A stretch of 64,000 nucleotides of DNA from Rhynchopus sp. YZ270_cl-10 (lineage: Eukaryota > Euglenozoa > Diplonemea > Diplonemida > Diplonemidae). Both the position numbers and the translations under genes were made by a program. The notes beneath the pieces are model-generated. The model saw only the letters and a program-made list of their open reading frames with translations. It searched no databases and was not told the origin of the DNA. The DNA lies in the NCBI GenBank assembly GCA_964035575.1, contig OZ037853.1, positions 1,582,501 to 1,646,500 on the forward strand, given 5' to 3'. This document shows, one piece after another, positions 10,836 through 23,050 of this stretch. The first letter of the stretch is position 1. Each line of letters begins with the position of its first letter.

Positions 10836-11280
10836 AAAACAAAAAAGGGGGGAAATAAATTTGAAAATTTCAACTTTTTTAAAAAAAAATACAAAAAAAA
10901 GAAAATTTCATCCTCGCATCTCAAAAAACCCCCTGGCCGCGTTGTTCCGGAGGGCGCCTCAAAAATATTTTTTTTTTCAATCCAAATCCGTATATTTTTT
11001 TAAGAGGGTATGTTCACCTCTGACAGTGGAGGGGAATGTTATAGAATTATGGATCGAATAGCGTTTAAATGATCTGCTTTGTGTTTTGTGTTTTCATTTA
11101 TATAAAAATGTTTTTCCTCTCTTTTTCCCTTCTTCTTTTTCTATTTATTATTGTTCAAAGGTGCCTAAGCACAAGAGGCTTGGGGTCATCTTACAAACTT
11201 TTCTTTTTCCAGTGCCCACAACCGCCACATGATGGAGTACTCTCCCTCTCTCCCGATTAGATGAGAGTGTGCATGCTCAA
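10836..11280. other. 3' flank of the WSC-protein gene
   Basis: A- and T-rich tracts follow the stop codon directly. Around 11160-11215 lies a dispersed motif (AGAGGCTTGGGGTCATCTTA, then CAAACTTTTC) also present at 23500-23525. No gene seen. Confidence 0.5.
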
Positions 11281-11437
11281 GTTTCGAGTGCGAAACGTTT
11301 CTCCATGTATTGCACGGGAAACAACAGGACAAACAGGTGCAGGGTGGTTCCGTGCTTATCATAGAACCCGGCACCTTGTGTGTCTCTCAAAAAACCAAAA
11401 AAGCGTTATGTGTGAAGTTTCGAAGGAAAAATATAAA
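11281..11437. repeat. 150-bp dispersed repeat, copy 1 of 3
   Basis: Begins GTTTCGAGTGCGAAACG, continues CTCCATGTATTGCACGGGAA and ends near GAAGTTTCGAAGGAAAAATA. Copies with only a few differences occur at 25961-26170 and 37868-38052; the latter two share more sequence on the left. No terminal inverted repeats and no coding capacity; a SINE-like unit or a duplicated gene flank are both possible. Confidence 0.75.
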
Positions 11438-11531
11438 CTGTGGGTATATGCATCTCATTAACTTTTTCCATTTTTGGCTATATATGCGTTTCATGAATAT
11501 CACCGTCGGTAGAAAGGTTTGAGAATGTATG

Positions 11532-11694
11532 CACGACGTTGAAGTAAATTACTTTACTTGTGGTTTTACATGTCATTTTTTTACTTGTGTTTAAGCTGTA
11601 CGCTTACGTTTTTACGTGTACCACAAGTAAAATATTTTCACAAGTAAATTTACATGTAAAAACCACAAGTAAAGTCATTTACTTCAACGTCGTG
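11532..11694. mobile_element. 163-bp foldback ending CACGACGTTGAAGTAAA
   Basis: Near-complete inverted repeat: CACGACGTTGAAGTAAATTA with ACTTGTGGTTTTACATGT on the left, mirrored at 11650-11694. The hairpin arms are about 50 bp with an irregular centre. A MITE-like foldback of unknown superfamily; only one copy in the window. A smaller, unrelated hairpin (GACTTGATTGTGGTTT with its near-complement) lies at about 11805-11863. Confidence 0.7.
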
Positions 11695-11699
11695 TGGCT

Positions 11700-12878
11700 A
11701 AATGGGGGGAGAGGTGCAAATAGTGCGCAAGATAATGTGTCCAAAAAGCGCCATAGTTGCCCCACAAAGGGTGCACACGAATGGGTGAAGAAATAAAAAT
11801 TAAAATGACTTGATTGTGGTTTCACCGTTGGCTTACAACGGTAAAACCAGAAGTCAAGTCTTTTGCTTCACCATGAAAAGTTCATCTAATGACAGCAGGA
11901 CGGTGGCCATGGAAGTCAGAATCTTATACTGAGTGTGTAACAACTGTGTCATGTACCTGAAAAATGGATGTGATGGACCCTCCCGGTGTGTTCTCCTGTA
12001 GTTTTTTTTCCCCCGCCCCCAGCAAAAAAGATACAATTGTTTTTTCATAATGGGGGTGGTGGGGGGAAATGTACATCAGAAAAATACACACTGCCGACTC
12101 AACTGGCCTCGAGACGCCACCTTTTTTCTTTGAACTGATGTGTGTTGTGTGTTTATATATCAGCTGTGAGTTATTCGTACTATAGCCTATTGTGTGTGTG
12201 TTGAAAAGCAGTCGCGTGGGTATTTCCTGTTATCGTCTTTTTTTTAGGTTACTAAGCGCGTTCGTTTTATGAACTTTTCTTTTTCATTCTATTCGGAACA
12301 GAAAAAAAAATGCGACGTTCCAGGAGCGTGGGTCCCCCCATATCCACCCCGATTTTTTTTCGTTAGCAAAATATTGTGTTTTTTTTATTTCTTCTTTTTT
12401 TTCTGTGCTGCCGAGCTCTACACAACACAGCAAAACATCTACAAAAGGGATTATCAATCCCCTAGCCCGCTGCCTGAGGCGAGGGGGAAACGATCCCGTT
12501 TTTACGTTTTCTTTTTCCCCCCCCTTTTTCCCCCCCCGTGGAGTATCAGTGCCTACGTCCTATGGGCGTTTTGCATTATCAACTTCACTTTTTTTATTGC
12601 ATCAGATTTATGATCAGAATCTCTGAAAATAGGAAAAAAAAAAAATAGAAATGATGAAAAACGAAGCCCCCGCTGACTGGTTTTTCTTTTTCTTGAAAAT
12701 ACTAACTCTGTCAAGGACTTCTGTCTGTTGTTTCTTTTATGTCTTCTATTTTTTTACAGTAAACCCGCAAATTTTCGAGGGGCCCACAAACTTCCCCTCC
12801 CTTTTTAGTAAGGTTGAACTCATTTTTTTTGGGGCGTTTTTTTTTTTGCCCATTTTTCTTTTTGAATAGGTACAAGAA
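11700..12878. other. AT-rich intergenic DNA, no gene seen
   Basis: Apart from the small hairpin near 11805-11863, it holds homopolymer tracts and short low-complexity frames. A copy of a recurrent degenerate motif (GGGCGTTTTGCATTATCAAC followed by TTCACTTTTTTT) lies at about 12560-12595. Confidence 0.45.
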
Positions 12879-13303
12879 TCATAGATGGTAGTCGGGCCGA
12901 GTCGGGCCGACTCGGGCCGACCACTTTTCGTTATTTTTTTTTTCAAAAATTTTTTTTTTCAGGGTCGGCCCGAGTCGGGCCGAGTCGAAAAAACTCGGCC
13001 CGACTCAAAAAAAAGTCGGCCCGAGTCGGGCCGAGTCGAATTTTTTTTGGTTTTTTTTTTTTTGGGTTTTTTTTTTTTTTGGAAAAGATTTTACTGTGTG
13101 GGGGCCGACGGGACCCGAGTCGGGCCGACTCGGGCCGAGTTTTTTTTTCGACTCGGGCCGACTTTTTTTTTTTTTTAAAAATTTTTTTCGACTCGGCCCG
13201 ACTTTTGAAAAAAAAAAAAAAATTAAAAAAAGTCGGCCCGAGTCGGCCCGACTCCCAGATTTTCCAAAAACTCGGCCCGACTCGGGCCGACTACCATCTA
13301 TGA
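12879..13303. mobile_element. TCGGGCCGA-rich foldback, 4-bp AGAA duplication
   Basis: The ends are TCATAGATGGTAGTCGG and its complement, flanked by AGAA on both sides (12875-12878 and 13304-13307). The whole 425 bp is made of alternating GTCGGGCCGA / TCGGCCCGA palindromic units separated by long T or A runs, so it can fold on itself at many scales. No coding capacity. A non-autonomous DNA transposon with amplified subterminal repeats is the simplest reading; a 4-bp duplication does not fix the superfamily. Confidence 0.7.
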
Positions 13304-13307
13304 AGAA

Positions 13308-13977
13308 TGCGTTATAATATTTTTGAACTGTTTTTTTTTTCTTGGTCTTCTTTTTTGGTCTTTCGTTGAGATGTGCGCGTTTCCCCGCCACTCTGTTTTT
13401 ATTGAATACTGCGTGCGCAGGGGGGAGGCACATTTTTCTTAACGTTTCCCCTCTCCCCTCCCCTCCCTCCCCTCTCCCCCTCTCCCCCTTTTATTACCAT
13501 GCTTGCCGTCCGGGCGTTTTGCCTTCCAATTTTTTTTATTTTTTTTTTTGTGCTTTTTTTTTTCTTCTGATGGCTCTCATACAATTTTTTCAAACATTAT
13601 CTTTTGTCATTTTGTTATGTTTTGTTATTGCAAATGCTGTTTCTTTTTTTTTTCCTCTCTTCCCTTCACTTTTTCAATCATTCTCTTTTCATTTCCCCCT
13701 TTTCCCCCCCTTTCTTCCCCTCAGTGCCTTGCGTCCCAGAGGCGTTTGCACTTCACCAACTTCACCTTTTTTTCCCACAACCTTCCTTCAACCTCTTTCG
13801 TAGAGCAACCCAATGGGATCCTGTGGACACTATGTGACGACGATCTGGAACACGCCGAGTCCACTTCCACAGAACCCCCCGTTTTTTTTCTTCTGTTTTT
13901 TGAAAAAAAGGGGTCCAAAAATGAAAATCATGTAGGTAGAAAAGTTTGAATGTAGGTTTTATTATTTTTCGATAGCA
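13308..13977. other. Pyrimidine-rich intergenic DNA with coding-like scrap
   Basis: Mostly C/T-rich low-complexity DNA. Around 13800-13890 a short stretch (CCTGTGGACACTATGTGACG, then CTGGAACACGCCGAG) resembles 57045-57085 (CCCTGTGGACAAAAACGAGC, then TGGAACACGCCGAGCC). The two may descend from one coding sequence containing LEHAE, but neither is an intact gene. Confidence 0.4.
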
Positions 13978-14049
13978 TGGGGTTCCTGAACACCTGTCAA
14001 GGAGGGGCCTGTCAAGGATATGTCAAAATAGGCCCCCTCCGGAACACCA
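13978..14049. mobile_element. TGGTGTTCC-family element, 5-bp duplication TAGCA
   Basis: A 72-bp element from TGGGGTTCCTGAACACC to GGAACACCA, flanked by TAGCA on both sides (13973-13977 and 14050-14054). The interior GTCAAGGA...TGTCAAAATAGGCCCC is shared with the larger copy at 20883-21010. The family has a consistent 5-bp target duplication in this window. Confidence 0.75.
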
Positions 14050-14054
14050 TAGCA

Positions 14055-14773
14055 ATTTACTTGTTTTTTTTTATTTTTACTTTGTCTCCACCCCACCTTT
14101 GTTCATGATTAGTGAACCATATCGCCTGATTCGCAATAACTTACGCTAATCAACAAAAAAAGAGAAGAGAGAATTCCCAAAAAAAATGGAAGAAAAAAAA
14201 AATTGTGATCCACTGAAATGCATCTCACCGGTGCACACACAACTGTACGGCGGGTTTTTTTTTAAATCCCACAAATATAAATGATTTCGGAAATATGTGG
14301 AAGGTGGGCGACACCCTTTTGGTGGCTACACTACACAAAATGCTAGCACGAGATTATGCAACACAGATTTGGTGATTATAGGTGGGGTTTCAAATTTATT
14401 TTTTTTCAACTTTTTTTTTTTTTGCACAAATGTAACGCTTTCTAATTTTGTCTAAATCACTCACACTGACGCACTTCGTAGTTGGTGTGCGTACTGTGTG
14501 CCGTTCGGTCCCATTTCTTCAAGTAACATTGTGTTGCGGACAACTCCATCTTTTTTTGTCTTTTTTTGTTGGCAAAAAAGTGATGATTTTTTGTTGAACA
14601 ATACAATTATTGTTGGGTGATCTATGATCGTCTCCGTGAGACATGTAGCAGGGCTGTGAGAGTTTGTGAGAGCTTACTGAGAGCAAGCGAACAAATCTCT
14701 CCTCGTTCATAAGATGACTCAATTATTGTATTACAAAAAAACAAAAAAAGCAAAAATAAAACCCCCTTTCTGA
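14055..14773. other. AT-rich intergenic DNA, no gene seen
   Basis: Homopolymer runs and short low-complexity frames only; no RNA gene, repeat pair or coding similarity recognised. Confidence 0.4.
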
Positions 14774-14878
14774 TTACCGTATTCGTAAATATGTTCGACC
14801 GTAATAAAGTTCGTCATTTTCCGGATTTTTCTGGAAGTTCGACACTTTTTACGGTCGAACATATTTACGAATACGGTA
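14774..14878. mobile_element. TACCGT-family foldback MITE, copy 3 (best preserved)
   Basis: Arms TACCGTATTCGTAAATATG and GTTCGACCGTAA are mirrored almost perfectly by ACGGTCGAACATATTTACG and AATACGGTA; the centre is GGATTTTTCTGGAAGTTCGA. If the outermost TA on each side is the target duplication, the element proper starts CCGT, the same first bases as the insertion in the WD-type gene at 44306. Confidence 0.8.
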
Positions 14879-15005
14879 TTCATCTTGTTTAGTTGGTACG
14901 GTACCCATGTCATACGCAAAACAAAAAGTAACATGGGTACACACTGTCACAGATGTTCACCTGCCTGGTGTAAAGTGGTTGGTCGAAGCAATAGCAAGGA
15001 ACAAG

Positions 15006-15072
15006 TGGTGTTCGTGATTTTACCCCAAAAAGGGTCGAGTGTGTATATGAAGTAGCGAGGTCAGGAACACCA
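15006..15072. mobile_element. Possible TGGTGTTCC-family element
   Basis: Starts TGGTGTTCGTGA and ends TCAGGAACACCA, 67 bp, so the ends fit the family seen at 13978, 20883 and 43023. The flanking 5-mers (ACAAG and TGAAT) do not match, so the insertion is either old or the resemblance is chance. Confidence 0.4.
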
Positions 15073-16412
15073 TGAATGTGTCTGTTCTCTCTGTACTGCG
15101 TGCTATATCACCCTTATCTTACAGTAACAAAAAAAGTTTGGTTTGATCGAAAAAAAGTGAAATAGAAAAAAAAAAGACCCATGCAAAGGGTCCTTCGGGA
15201 TTGCCCATATTGTAATTTGTTTTTTTGATCACTCCAAAAATAAGAAAAGGGAATTTTTCGTATTTTTAGGGAATTGCTCATATTCATATTTGATTGCATT
15301 AATGTCCAAACCTCACATTTCAACCAAAAAAAACAAAGCAAAAAGGGGCGTGCCTCGTGTACCCCCACCCTGATGACCCCAGTTGTCGTGATATACCCAT
15401 ACCCTGAGTTAAAAAAAGGCACCAGTCAGGATCGCAAGACCCGGCTGTACAAACAGAGCAACACCGTGCCGCCCAGGGCTGGTTGTATAATTAAGGTAAA
15501 ATTTTAGTGGAGCTCAAAATCCCTCGGATTGGCTCACTAAATTACAACCATAACATTTTTTTGCACCCCTTGTCAACATGATTTTTCTTTTTCTTTGTCT
15601 CCCTGAATGATATTCAATATCGAAAGTACACGAACATAATGTTTTGTTGCGGCTAGACCTCTTCTGCAGCAGCGTCTCGCGACGAACGGTTAAGTAGAAT
15701 TTACCCCAAATTGCAAAAAACAAACAAACAAAAGCAACGTCGTATATTCACTTACCGTAACCCTTTTTCTCCCCCAGTAGGCCCCCTTTTACGATATGTC
15801 TGTTTGTTTCCTCCTTTACTGTATGCAGTGCGAGTCAATTCTAAAAATTGGACAAAAAAAAAAAATTGGACAATAAACCAACTCCGGTATTACGCTTGCA
15901 TAATTTATCATTATTTTTGTAAGACATAGGTTACGAATGCCCTTTTCGAGATTTTTTTTGGGGGGGGCTGGTGGATAAACTCCATCTTTCGATTGAAAAT
16001 AATATCTTAATCATGTTTGAGGGCGTTTTTTAAACGCGCCTTTTTGCAACTTCTCTCAAACGCGCGTTATCCTATGTCATAATGATAAGAAAATAGAAAA
16101 AAAAAACATACAGTGGATATTGCACAACTGTGGCAACACAACCGAGGCAACTACACTACTCCGACAATTTATCAAAAAAAAAAAAAACAACAATATTCGG
16201 TGTGACTGAGTGTTGGTTGTTATTTTTTTTGAGAAACGCAAAAAAGACAAATAAAACACTATTTGTTGGTGTGGCTGAATCGGGGGGGATGCACAAATAT
16301 GCAAGAAGTGAAGTGAGCAAGTCTTGAAGAAGTGCAAACCCCCCTTTAAACTTTGACATCGTGTATCAGGGTATTTTTGCTTATTTTTTTCTGTTATTTT
16401 TTTGTTTTTTAA
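15073..16412. other. AT-rich intergenic DNA with dispersed repeat pieces
   Basis: No gene seen. Contains a piece (about 15966-16018; GCTGGTGGATAAACTCC, then TCTTTCGATTGAAAATA) also present near 23590 and 30371, and a piece (about 16112-16165; GAGGCAACTACACTACTCC) also present near 18652 and 25008. Confidence 0.45.
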
Positions 16413-17788
16413 CCCTTTAGACCCCAAGCCGTTTTTTGGACCCACTTTTGAGTTTTGGTTTTTGGGGCTCTCCAACCGGTAAAGGGACCCCAGATGCAAA
16501 TTTTTGATCGTACCTGGCCGCAATTGAAAGATTTTGAACACGGCTTTCAATTCCATTTTTTTAAGTTTTTTTTCGAAAAAAAATGTTATCCCCAAAATGA
16601 GGTGAGCATAAAATTGACCTTTTGATTTTTTACTCTCGCTACCTGCCGAGACAACCCTAGTAAATTATTGCCGCCCAAAAACTGCTTTATTTGAAAGATT
16701 CGCCACAAAATCTTTTCAAAGAAAAAAAAATCGAGCAAAAAGTCCTAGTAGAACCCAACTTAGATGAGTGTAGCTCTGTTAGCAGCATGTCTAAAAATCG
16801 ATTTCCCTAACGATTTACACTGAAACACCACTACACAACGTAAAAGTGCATTTTTTTCACGTTTTTGGGCATCTACAGGTCCGAAACACCCCCAGAATGG
16901 GTCAGAACGACCCTGTGTGCCGAAAATTCACAAAAAAAGCACCCTAAAATACGAAAAAATAGTGAAAACCCGGTTTATAGTGTGTTTTGGGTGGGAATAA
17001 GGCAAAGGATAGTCAGAAAAAACAGTGATTTTGGTGGTGGTTCTCACGGACTTCCAAAGTGCACTCAGATGCACAAAAGTTTTCGATTCTTGCTTCTTTT
17101 GACAGATTTGACATCAAATCTTTCCAAAAATGTGAAAATCTTTTCCCGAAAATGAGTAGAACCCCACTTATCAACCCTACTCGCCTTACGACCTTAGCAA
17201 CGTTAAAACCCATGATTTTGGTGGTAAAATCTCACCAAAATCCGAGGATATCATAGATGCAATAAAGTTTTCGATTTTTGCGTATTTTGAAAGATGCGAA
17301 CGAAATCTTTCCACACAAAAAAAGTGTTTTCACGAAAACGAGTAGAAAATTTTTGATCACATGGAGGCTCTGAAAAGTGACCTTTTTTTCAGTACTTTTT
17401 CACGCTCCCCGGCATCCAAGGAAAACCCAGATGCATAAAAGTGTTCTTAGATGGCGTATTTTGAAAGATCGATGAAAAATCTTTCAAAATATAAAAAAAT
17501 GTTTTTCTGAAAATGAGTAGAACCCCAGTAATCGCCTAGTAGTATTAGGAGGGTTATTTCAGGGGGTGTTGGTCAAAAAACAGGATTTTCCGTGGCGGTC
17601 CCGCCTTCCCCCCAGCATCCAAATATATACCCGATGCACAAAACTTTTCGATTCTTGCTTCTTTTGAAAGATCAGCGCAAAATCTTTCAAAATATAAAAA
17701 ATGTTTTTACGAAAATGAGTAGAACTTTTCCCATTGCTCGTCGGGATTTGCTTGGACATATATGTCCATCTGGGGTCTAAAGGGTTAA
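16409..17788. mobile_element. piggyBac-like non-autonomous element with TTAA duplication
   Basis: The element proper is 16413-17784 (1372 bp). Its ends are CCCTTTAGACCCCA and the exact complement, each next to TTAA, giving the continuous inverted match TTAACCCTTTAGACCCCA. TTAA target sites and CCC-starting termini are the signature of the piggyBac superfamily. No transposase is encoded. The inner right half consists of about four degenerate direct repeats of roughly 180-200 bp, each ending CGAAAATGAGTAGAA (near 17145, 17328, 17508 and 17708) and each with a small TTGAAAGATT / AATCTTTCAA hairpin. Confidence 0.85.
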
Positions 17789-20700
17789 TTTATAAAAGAT
17801 TTTCCCGTTCTTTATGAACATGAATTGCGGAAATATTTTACACCCCCCCACCTCATTTTTGTGTGTTGTTTCAACTTCTCTTTTTTGACTTACTCGCAAA
17901 ATGCTTTCTGTGTGCTTTTCTGTGAATAGGGTAAAGTACGAAAAAATTAATGATTTCCTACACCTCATCTCGTTGCGCTGTTGAGAGAGTCCCCTTGAAG
18001 GTGTCTTTTTTTTTTTTGAGCGTTTTCAAACGTTTTCTTGTGTGGTGTGCACTATGATGTTCACACTTTGCAACTTTATTTGAAATTTTATTTTTTTGAC
18101 GAGCAGTTTCCTAAAAAAAGGAACTTTTTTTTTTTTTTTGGCTTTTTTTTTCCTTTTGGGAATAGGATCGTTTTTCCATTTATTTGTGAAATGGAAAAAC
18201 GAGTCTTTCCCTTTCGATTTTGTTATTCTAGTGCACTCTGTGTTTCACAGTTTTGAGTATTTCGCTCATGGATTTGAGAGTTTAAGAGGGAAAATGTACC
18301 ATCGATTCTTCTTTTAAATTCTCGTCCAAGACTCTTTTTTGATTCAAAAACAAATAAAATTAAATTTGTAAATTTAACGAATAGGATGTAATACAGTATC
18401 TGTTTTTGAACGTCCTGTTTTGTGCTTTCGCTTCTTTTAATGGAAATTCCGAAAGTATATGGTACAATGGAATTAAATCTAACGTTTAATATGTGTATGC
18501 AAGGGACACATGGGGAGTCAACAACACCCATCCCTTTAGATGGTCATAATACGCTTGTTTTGAGTAACACGAGTGAATGCACAAAAAAAAGAAGGAAAAA
18601 AAGGAAAAAAAAGGAGGAGATTTGCACAACTTTTTGCACACACAAAACCCGAGAGGCAACTACACTACTCCAACAATTTGTCAAAAAAAATAGCAAGAAA
18701 TCATTGCACAGTACAGCAGTCTTTGGGCGAGACAAATGAGCACCGTCACTACGCTGCAGCAATCCTCTCATGACCCAAGAACCTAAAATTGGTGTGGTCG
18801 GAACCAGACTTTAAAAGTGCAGAGGGGAATTCGGAGGTGTGTGGCACAGTGAAGGAATTCAAGTACGGGACATTTTTGGGTTCCGTCCAAATTCGGTTTT
18901 CCATTCCATTTTTGAGGACCACACTCAGTCATCTCTTTTGCGCAGCTTTTTCTGTGTACAGTAGCCTACAAGAAATATTTGATTTTGGGGGGTTTTTCTT
19001 GCAATTCAAATATTGGCGACTTTTTTTTTCCAATATCACTTACCTCCTACATGTTTTCACAGCTTCACCTTTTTTTTTTGAAGCATTTCCCCCTCTTGCT
19101 CTCTTCTCTAGGTGACTAAGAATTGGAGGCTAGGAGCTTCTAGTGTATTGCCGCGTACGAGGAGCAATGACACACAAAAAACAACAACAACAACAACAAC
19201 AACAAACGACTGATAAATAAACCAAACAATAATCTAATCAGACTAGGTAGAGGCTTAAACCCCCCCTCACAGCTATCGTTTACATATTTTTTTAATGTAA
19301 ATAGTAGTCGTGCATGTAAAATAATACATTGATGTATAAACAATAGCTGGGGAGGGGGGGGGGGGTTAAACCGTTTAGTATATCATCTTGCTTTTCTCGA
19401 ATCTTTTTCTCTTCCCCGTATCATTCACTTCCCACCTTCCTTCCCCTCGTCTCCCTTTCTATTGCGAGAAACAAAATAGGGCATTTTCCTCCTTGAGTCA
19501 GACGGTGCAAACGCATTTTTCTTTTTATAGTTCCCACTCAAATGTATCGTGGGATGTGTTAAATAGATGACCGTGTAAAAGGCCCTTCGGCTTGTGCCCC
19601 TTTTTTTGGCTTCACTTTTTTGTGCAGTAATAAAAAAAACAAAAAATCAAAAATCAAAATCATTCAACACTACCCCTCTCTCTCCCATCACAACTTCTTT
19701 TTTTAACCCCATTTTTTCACAATTTTTTGATTTTCGCGCGTTTAAAATTTTATCACTCAAAATAACCCCAACACTGCATTCTTCACCCCTAGCATTTGCT
19801 AAAATTGTATTGAAAAAAATTTGAAGAAAAAAAAAAATGGAGAAAAGAAAAGAACGTGAACAAAGCCATACAGGAAAGGCTTCGTGCACATATTTTTTAC
19901 CCTTTTTTTTGAATAATCTTATCATTTTTTGGGCTCACTTCTTTAAAACAAACTAATTTAGAAATATCCCAAAACATCCAAACAGTATCCAACGAAGAGA
20001 TAGGCAAGGAACGGCTTTGCGTGTGGAGCTCATACGGAAAAAAAAAAAAAAAAAAAAGCGAGGTGTCCACACGTTATCAATTGTTCAATTATCACAGTGA
20101 TGTATTGTTGACACAACCAAAGGAAAAAAAAAAATCTAAAAAAAAAAAATCTTCAATTTTAGTTTTCTCCCTTTTGTATCAGATTCTGTACTTTTCACTT
20201 TATTGAAGGTGTATGATATGCCACAATTTTATAGTTTCTTCATTTTTTTTCGGAACTATTTGTCATAAAAACCCTCCTTTTTTAGATGCATGTGTACGTC
20301 GGGACACACATTTCTCTTCAAAAGAGTTTCTCTCCCTTTGTGCCCTGCTCTCGACGAGAGCTGTGTTTTGGCACTTTTTCAACTTTCTTTTGTGCCTTGT
20401 TGTCACCTTTCAAAACTCTCCCTCTTTTTTTTTTTTACCACTCCGAGGGTTCGATAACCCACAGGAGTGTCAAGTGTTCTGCGTCAGCCAAGGCGTTTGA
20501 ACATAACAACTTCACCCTTCTTTTTTTTTTTTTTTTTGCCACAGGTTTTCCTTCCTCCCCATATTACTAAAATGCTTTTTTTCGGCAAAAAAACAAAAGC
20601 CAAAGCAAAACAGAGAGAACCAACCAATTTTTCATTTAACAAACGATTAATCAGCACCCCTTATTACTAAAATTTTCCCTTCTCTTTCTCTTTCTCTCTC

Positions 20701-20882
20701 TCTCTCTTTCGGTGAACCTAACTAACGCACTGCACTTCCAAGGTTCATGTTGCCAAAATTTTACAAAAACAAAAACACCCCCTTTTTTTGAGGTACACTG
20801 TCACGAGAGGGCTTTGTATAAAAATTTTTTTATCACTCCCCGTATTTCAACAATATGCTATCAATTTATTGATTTGCATAAT
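17789..20882. other. AT-rich intergenic DNA with repeat fragments
   Basis: No gene recognised. Recurrent pieces include a minimal foldback at 18160-18213 with the ends of the 1715-2073 element (CGTTTTTCCATTT and complement), the GAGGCAACTACACTACTCC piece near 18652, and a piece near 19205-19250 (AATAATCTAATCAGACTA) also found near 23465. A CT-rich microsatellite sits at about 20685-20710. Confidence 0.45.
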
Positions 20883-21010
20883 TGGTGTTACCGATCTGCT
20901 GTCGGGGACATGTCAAGGACATGTCAATATAGGGGGGGGGGGGGTGTGTCATTTTCCCCTGTAAACCTTGTGTCAAGGACCTGTCAATATGGGCCCTTTC
21001 GGGAACACCA
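20883..21010. mobile_element. TGGTGTTCC-family element, larger copy
   Basis: 128 bp from TGGTGTTACCGA to TTTCGGGAACACCA. The flanking 5-mers are ATAAT and GTAAT, a 5-bp duplication with one difference. The interior twice carries GTCAAGGAC(A/C)TGTCAATAT, shared with 13978-14049. No coding capacity. Confidence 0.7.
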
Positions 21011-21790
21011 GTAATGTCTGAAATATTTTTTATCACATTTTCTATTGTTCGCTGCATGGGTACTTTGTGCTTTCATCCTGGGCTTGGCATCGTACGGTCA
21101 GTCAGAGGTGTCTGCGTCAATAACTTCAATTTATTTGGATCATTTTTTTATACATTTTTTAGGGAAATATTCATATTGGAACCAGAACTTTGGGGAACCG
21201 GTCATTTCGGAACCGGGAACCGGTTCCCGGGAACCATACGGGGGGAACCAGGGAACTGGTTCCCGGGAACCAGTTCCCTGGTTCCCGTGTGGTTCCCCCT
21301 GAGGTTCCCGGGAACCAGGGAACCGGTTCCCGGGAACCGGTTCCCTGGTTCCCCTAAGGTTCCCCCTGAGGTTCCCGGGAACCGTACAGGGGGAACCAGG
21401 GAACCGGTTCCCTGGTTCCCTGGTTCCCCAGGTACCCAGGTACCCAGGTCCAGGTCCAGGAACAGGTACCCAGGAACAGGAAAAAGTCGTGAAAGAGCAA
21501 CCACAGCTCCACATGACAAACACAAAAGTGTCCAGTCACGGGGGGCATGCATGCACTGAGGAGATAATGATCCAACAATTTACAAGAAAGATTACTTAAC
21601 CTACTGCTGGAAATTGCCAGGTCGTAGTAACACACAAAGTGTGCCTCCGTTCGGGAAGACCGGATATTCTGGAGACCAAAAAGGCCTCAAGAATATCTTC
21701 CGGTAGTCAAGGTAGAACCGAGTGAACGGCCCAAGACCCCCGTGGAGAAGTTAAATGTTGTAATGCTATCAGGTAGAAACTGCGAACACT

Positions 21791-22797
21791 GTCTTACCCT
21801 CCTCAATGCATGGTGGTTGATGTCTTCCACAACAAATTTCCTGTACCCAGGTACCCAAATTCCCAGACCCACGCAGTACCACGTCGCAGTAGTACGCAAA
21901 ATTTACCACCAGACCCTGTCTTCGTGCACCTGAAGTACAACGCCGCAGACAGGCCAAACATGCGTTGGACTCAGAGGAATGCCCGCTGTGCAGGTATCAA
22001 ACATGAGAACAACTCCCAGCAACAAGGGGCGCCTTTTGGCGGGCGTTGTTGAGGGTGTTTGGGGTGCAAAGTTTTCCACAATTTTGATGCGCGGGTACAG
22101 AAGTGTTATCTTGTTCTTTCATCTCTAGGAATGTAAATGTCAATCGCGTTTAACTACCACTAGGGCTTGTTCAGTGAACCCACGAGGGGTCGAAGGGGGT
22201 TGGTTATCCCGTATCTATCAAAGGTTGTGTCGACCAGGCGAAACCACTATGTTACGCTGTACGTTGTTAAATCCGAAGAAATAACACTTTAGCAGCCGCA
22301 GGAAGTTTGCTAAAAAGAGTGCCTCACGCTACACAAACCACCACCCGCGATTGACTTAGATGTTATAACAAAGAGAATTCAGAACAAAACAACACCCTGC
22401 CCCATACACACTAAATTGCCATGCTTCAAGAGCATGCCTGGGCCAAAATTACTATGACGAAAAGGCAACAAGACCACCCACAAGGAGTGTGAAATGTGCA
22501 CTGGTTTTCTGGGGGAACGCAATATTTTCTTGTGTCTAGTCCTCCGCAAGCAGAGGACAGACTTTCCGGAAGGTTTCCAAAGTCGAATTTCTTGCACTAG
22601 CTATGCTCCCTGGGTTAAATGGCTATAGCAGTGACTGACAAAATGTTCCCCCACCCTTCCACCCCCAGGTATTTCACCCGCAAACCAGAATAGACTGATG
22701 CGGGTGAACACCGGTTGAATTTTGAGTTGTTGAATGTCGGACGAGGCGAAGCTTCTTTCATCGCAATCGCAGATACAGTCATATTTCACGATCCTGT
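21791..22797 (+). pseudogene. Decayed coding-like unit inside the 2.2-kb element
   Basis: Near-identical (inverted) to 63021-64000. The best-preserved piece starts MVVDVFHNKFPVPRYP (21810) and includes VFVHLKYNAADRPNMRWTQ and RNARCAGIKHE, followed downstream in the same frame, after a stop, by cysteine-containing GCLGCKVFHNF. The two copies differ by small indels, so frames are broken in both. Cysteine-rich tails occur at the C-terminus of some DDE transposases, which makes a transposase remnant plausible, but no catalytic domain was recognised and the coding strand is not certain. Confidence 0.35.
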
Positions 22798-23050
22798 ATA
22801 AATGAGGGGTGTGATTAAGTTATGGTGTACAAACGTAGAAGTAGTTAGGTTAATGAAAAAAGTGGTGAAACACGGCGTACGAAAGCGTTGTACTACAGAA
22901 CCTTTTCAAAACTCACACTAAAACAGACACTAAAAAAATACCGCAAACCACTGGACGTCTTGTTGAATCTACACAAGTAACTGAAAGTTAAACACATTTA
23001 CATACCTTATCTTCACCGTAACCTGTAAGCTGTCAAGGTGCCTTCTCTGG

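Noticed and set aside
16077-16595. Minus-strand open frame of 172 codons
   Set aside because: Runs across the end of the piggyBac-like element and homopolymer tracts; no domain.
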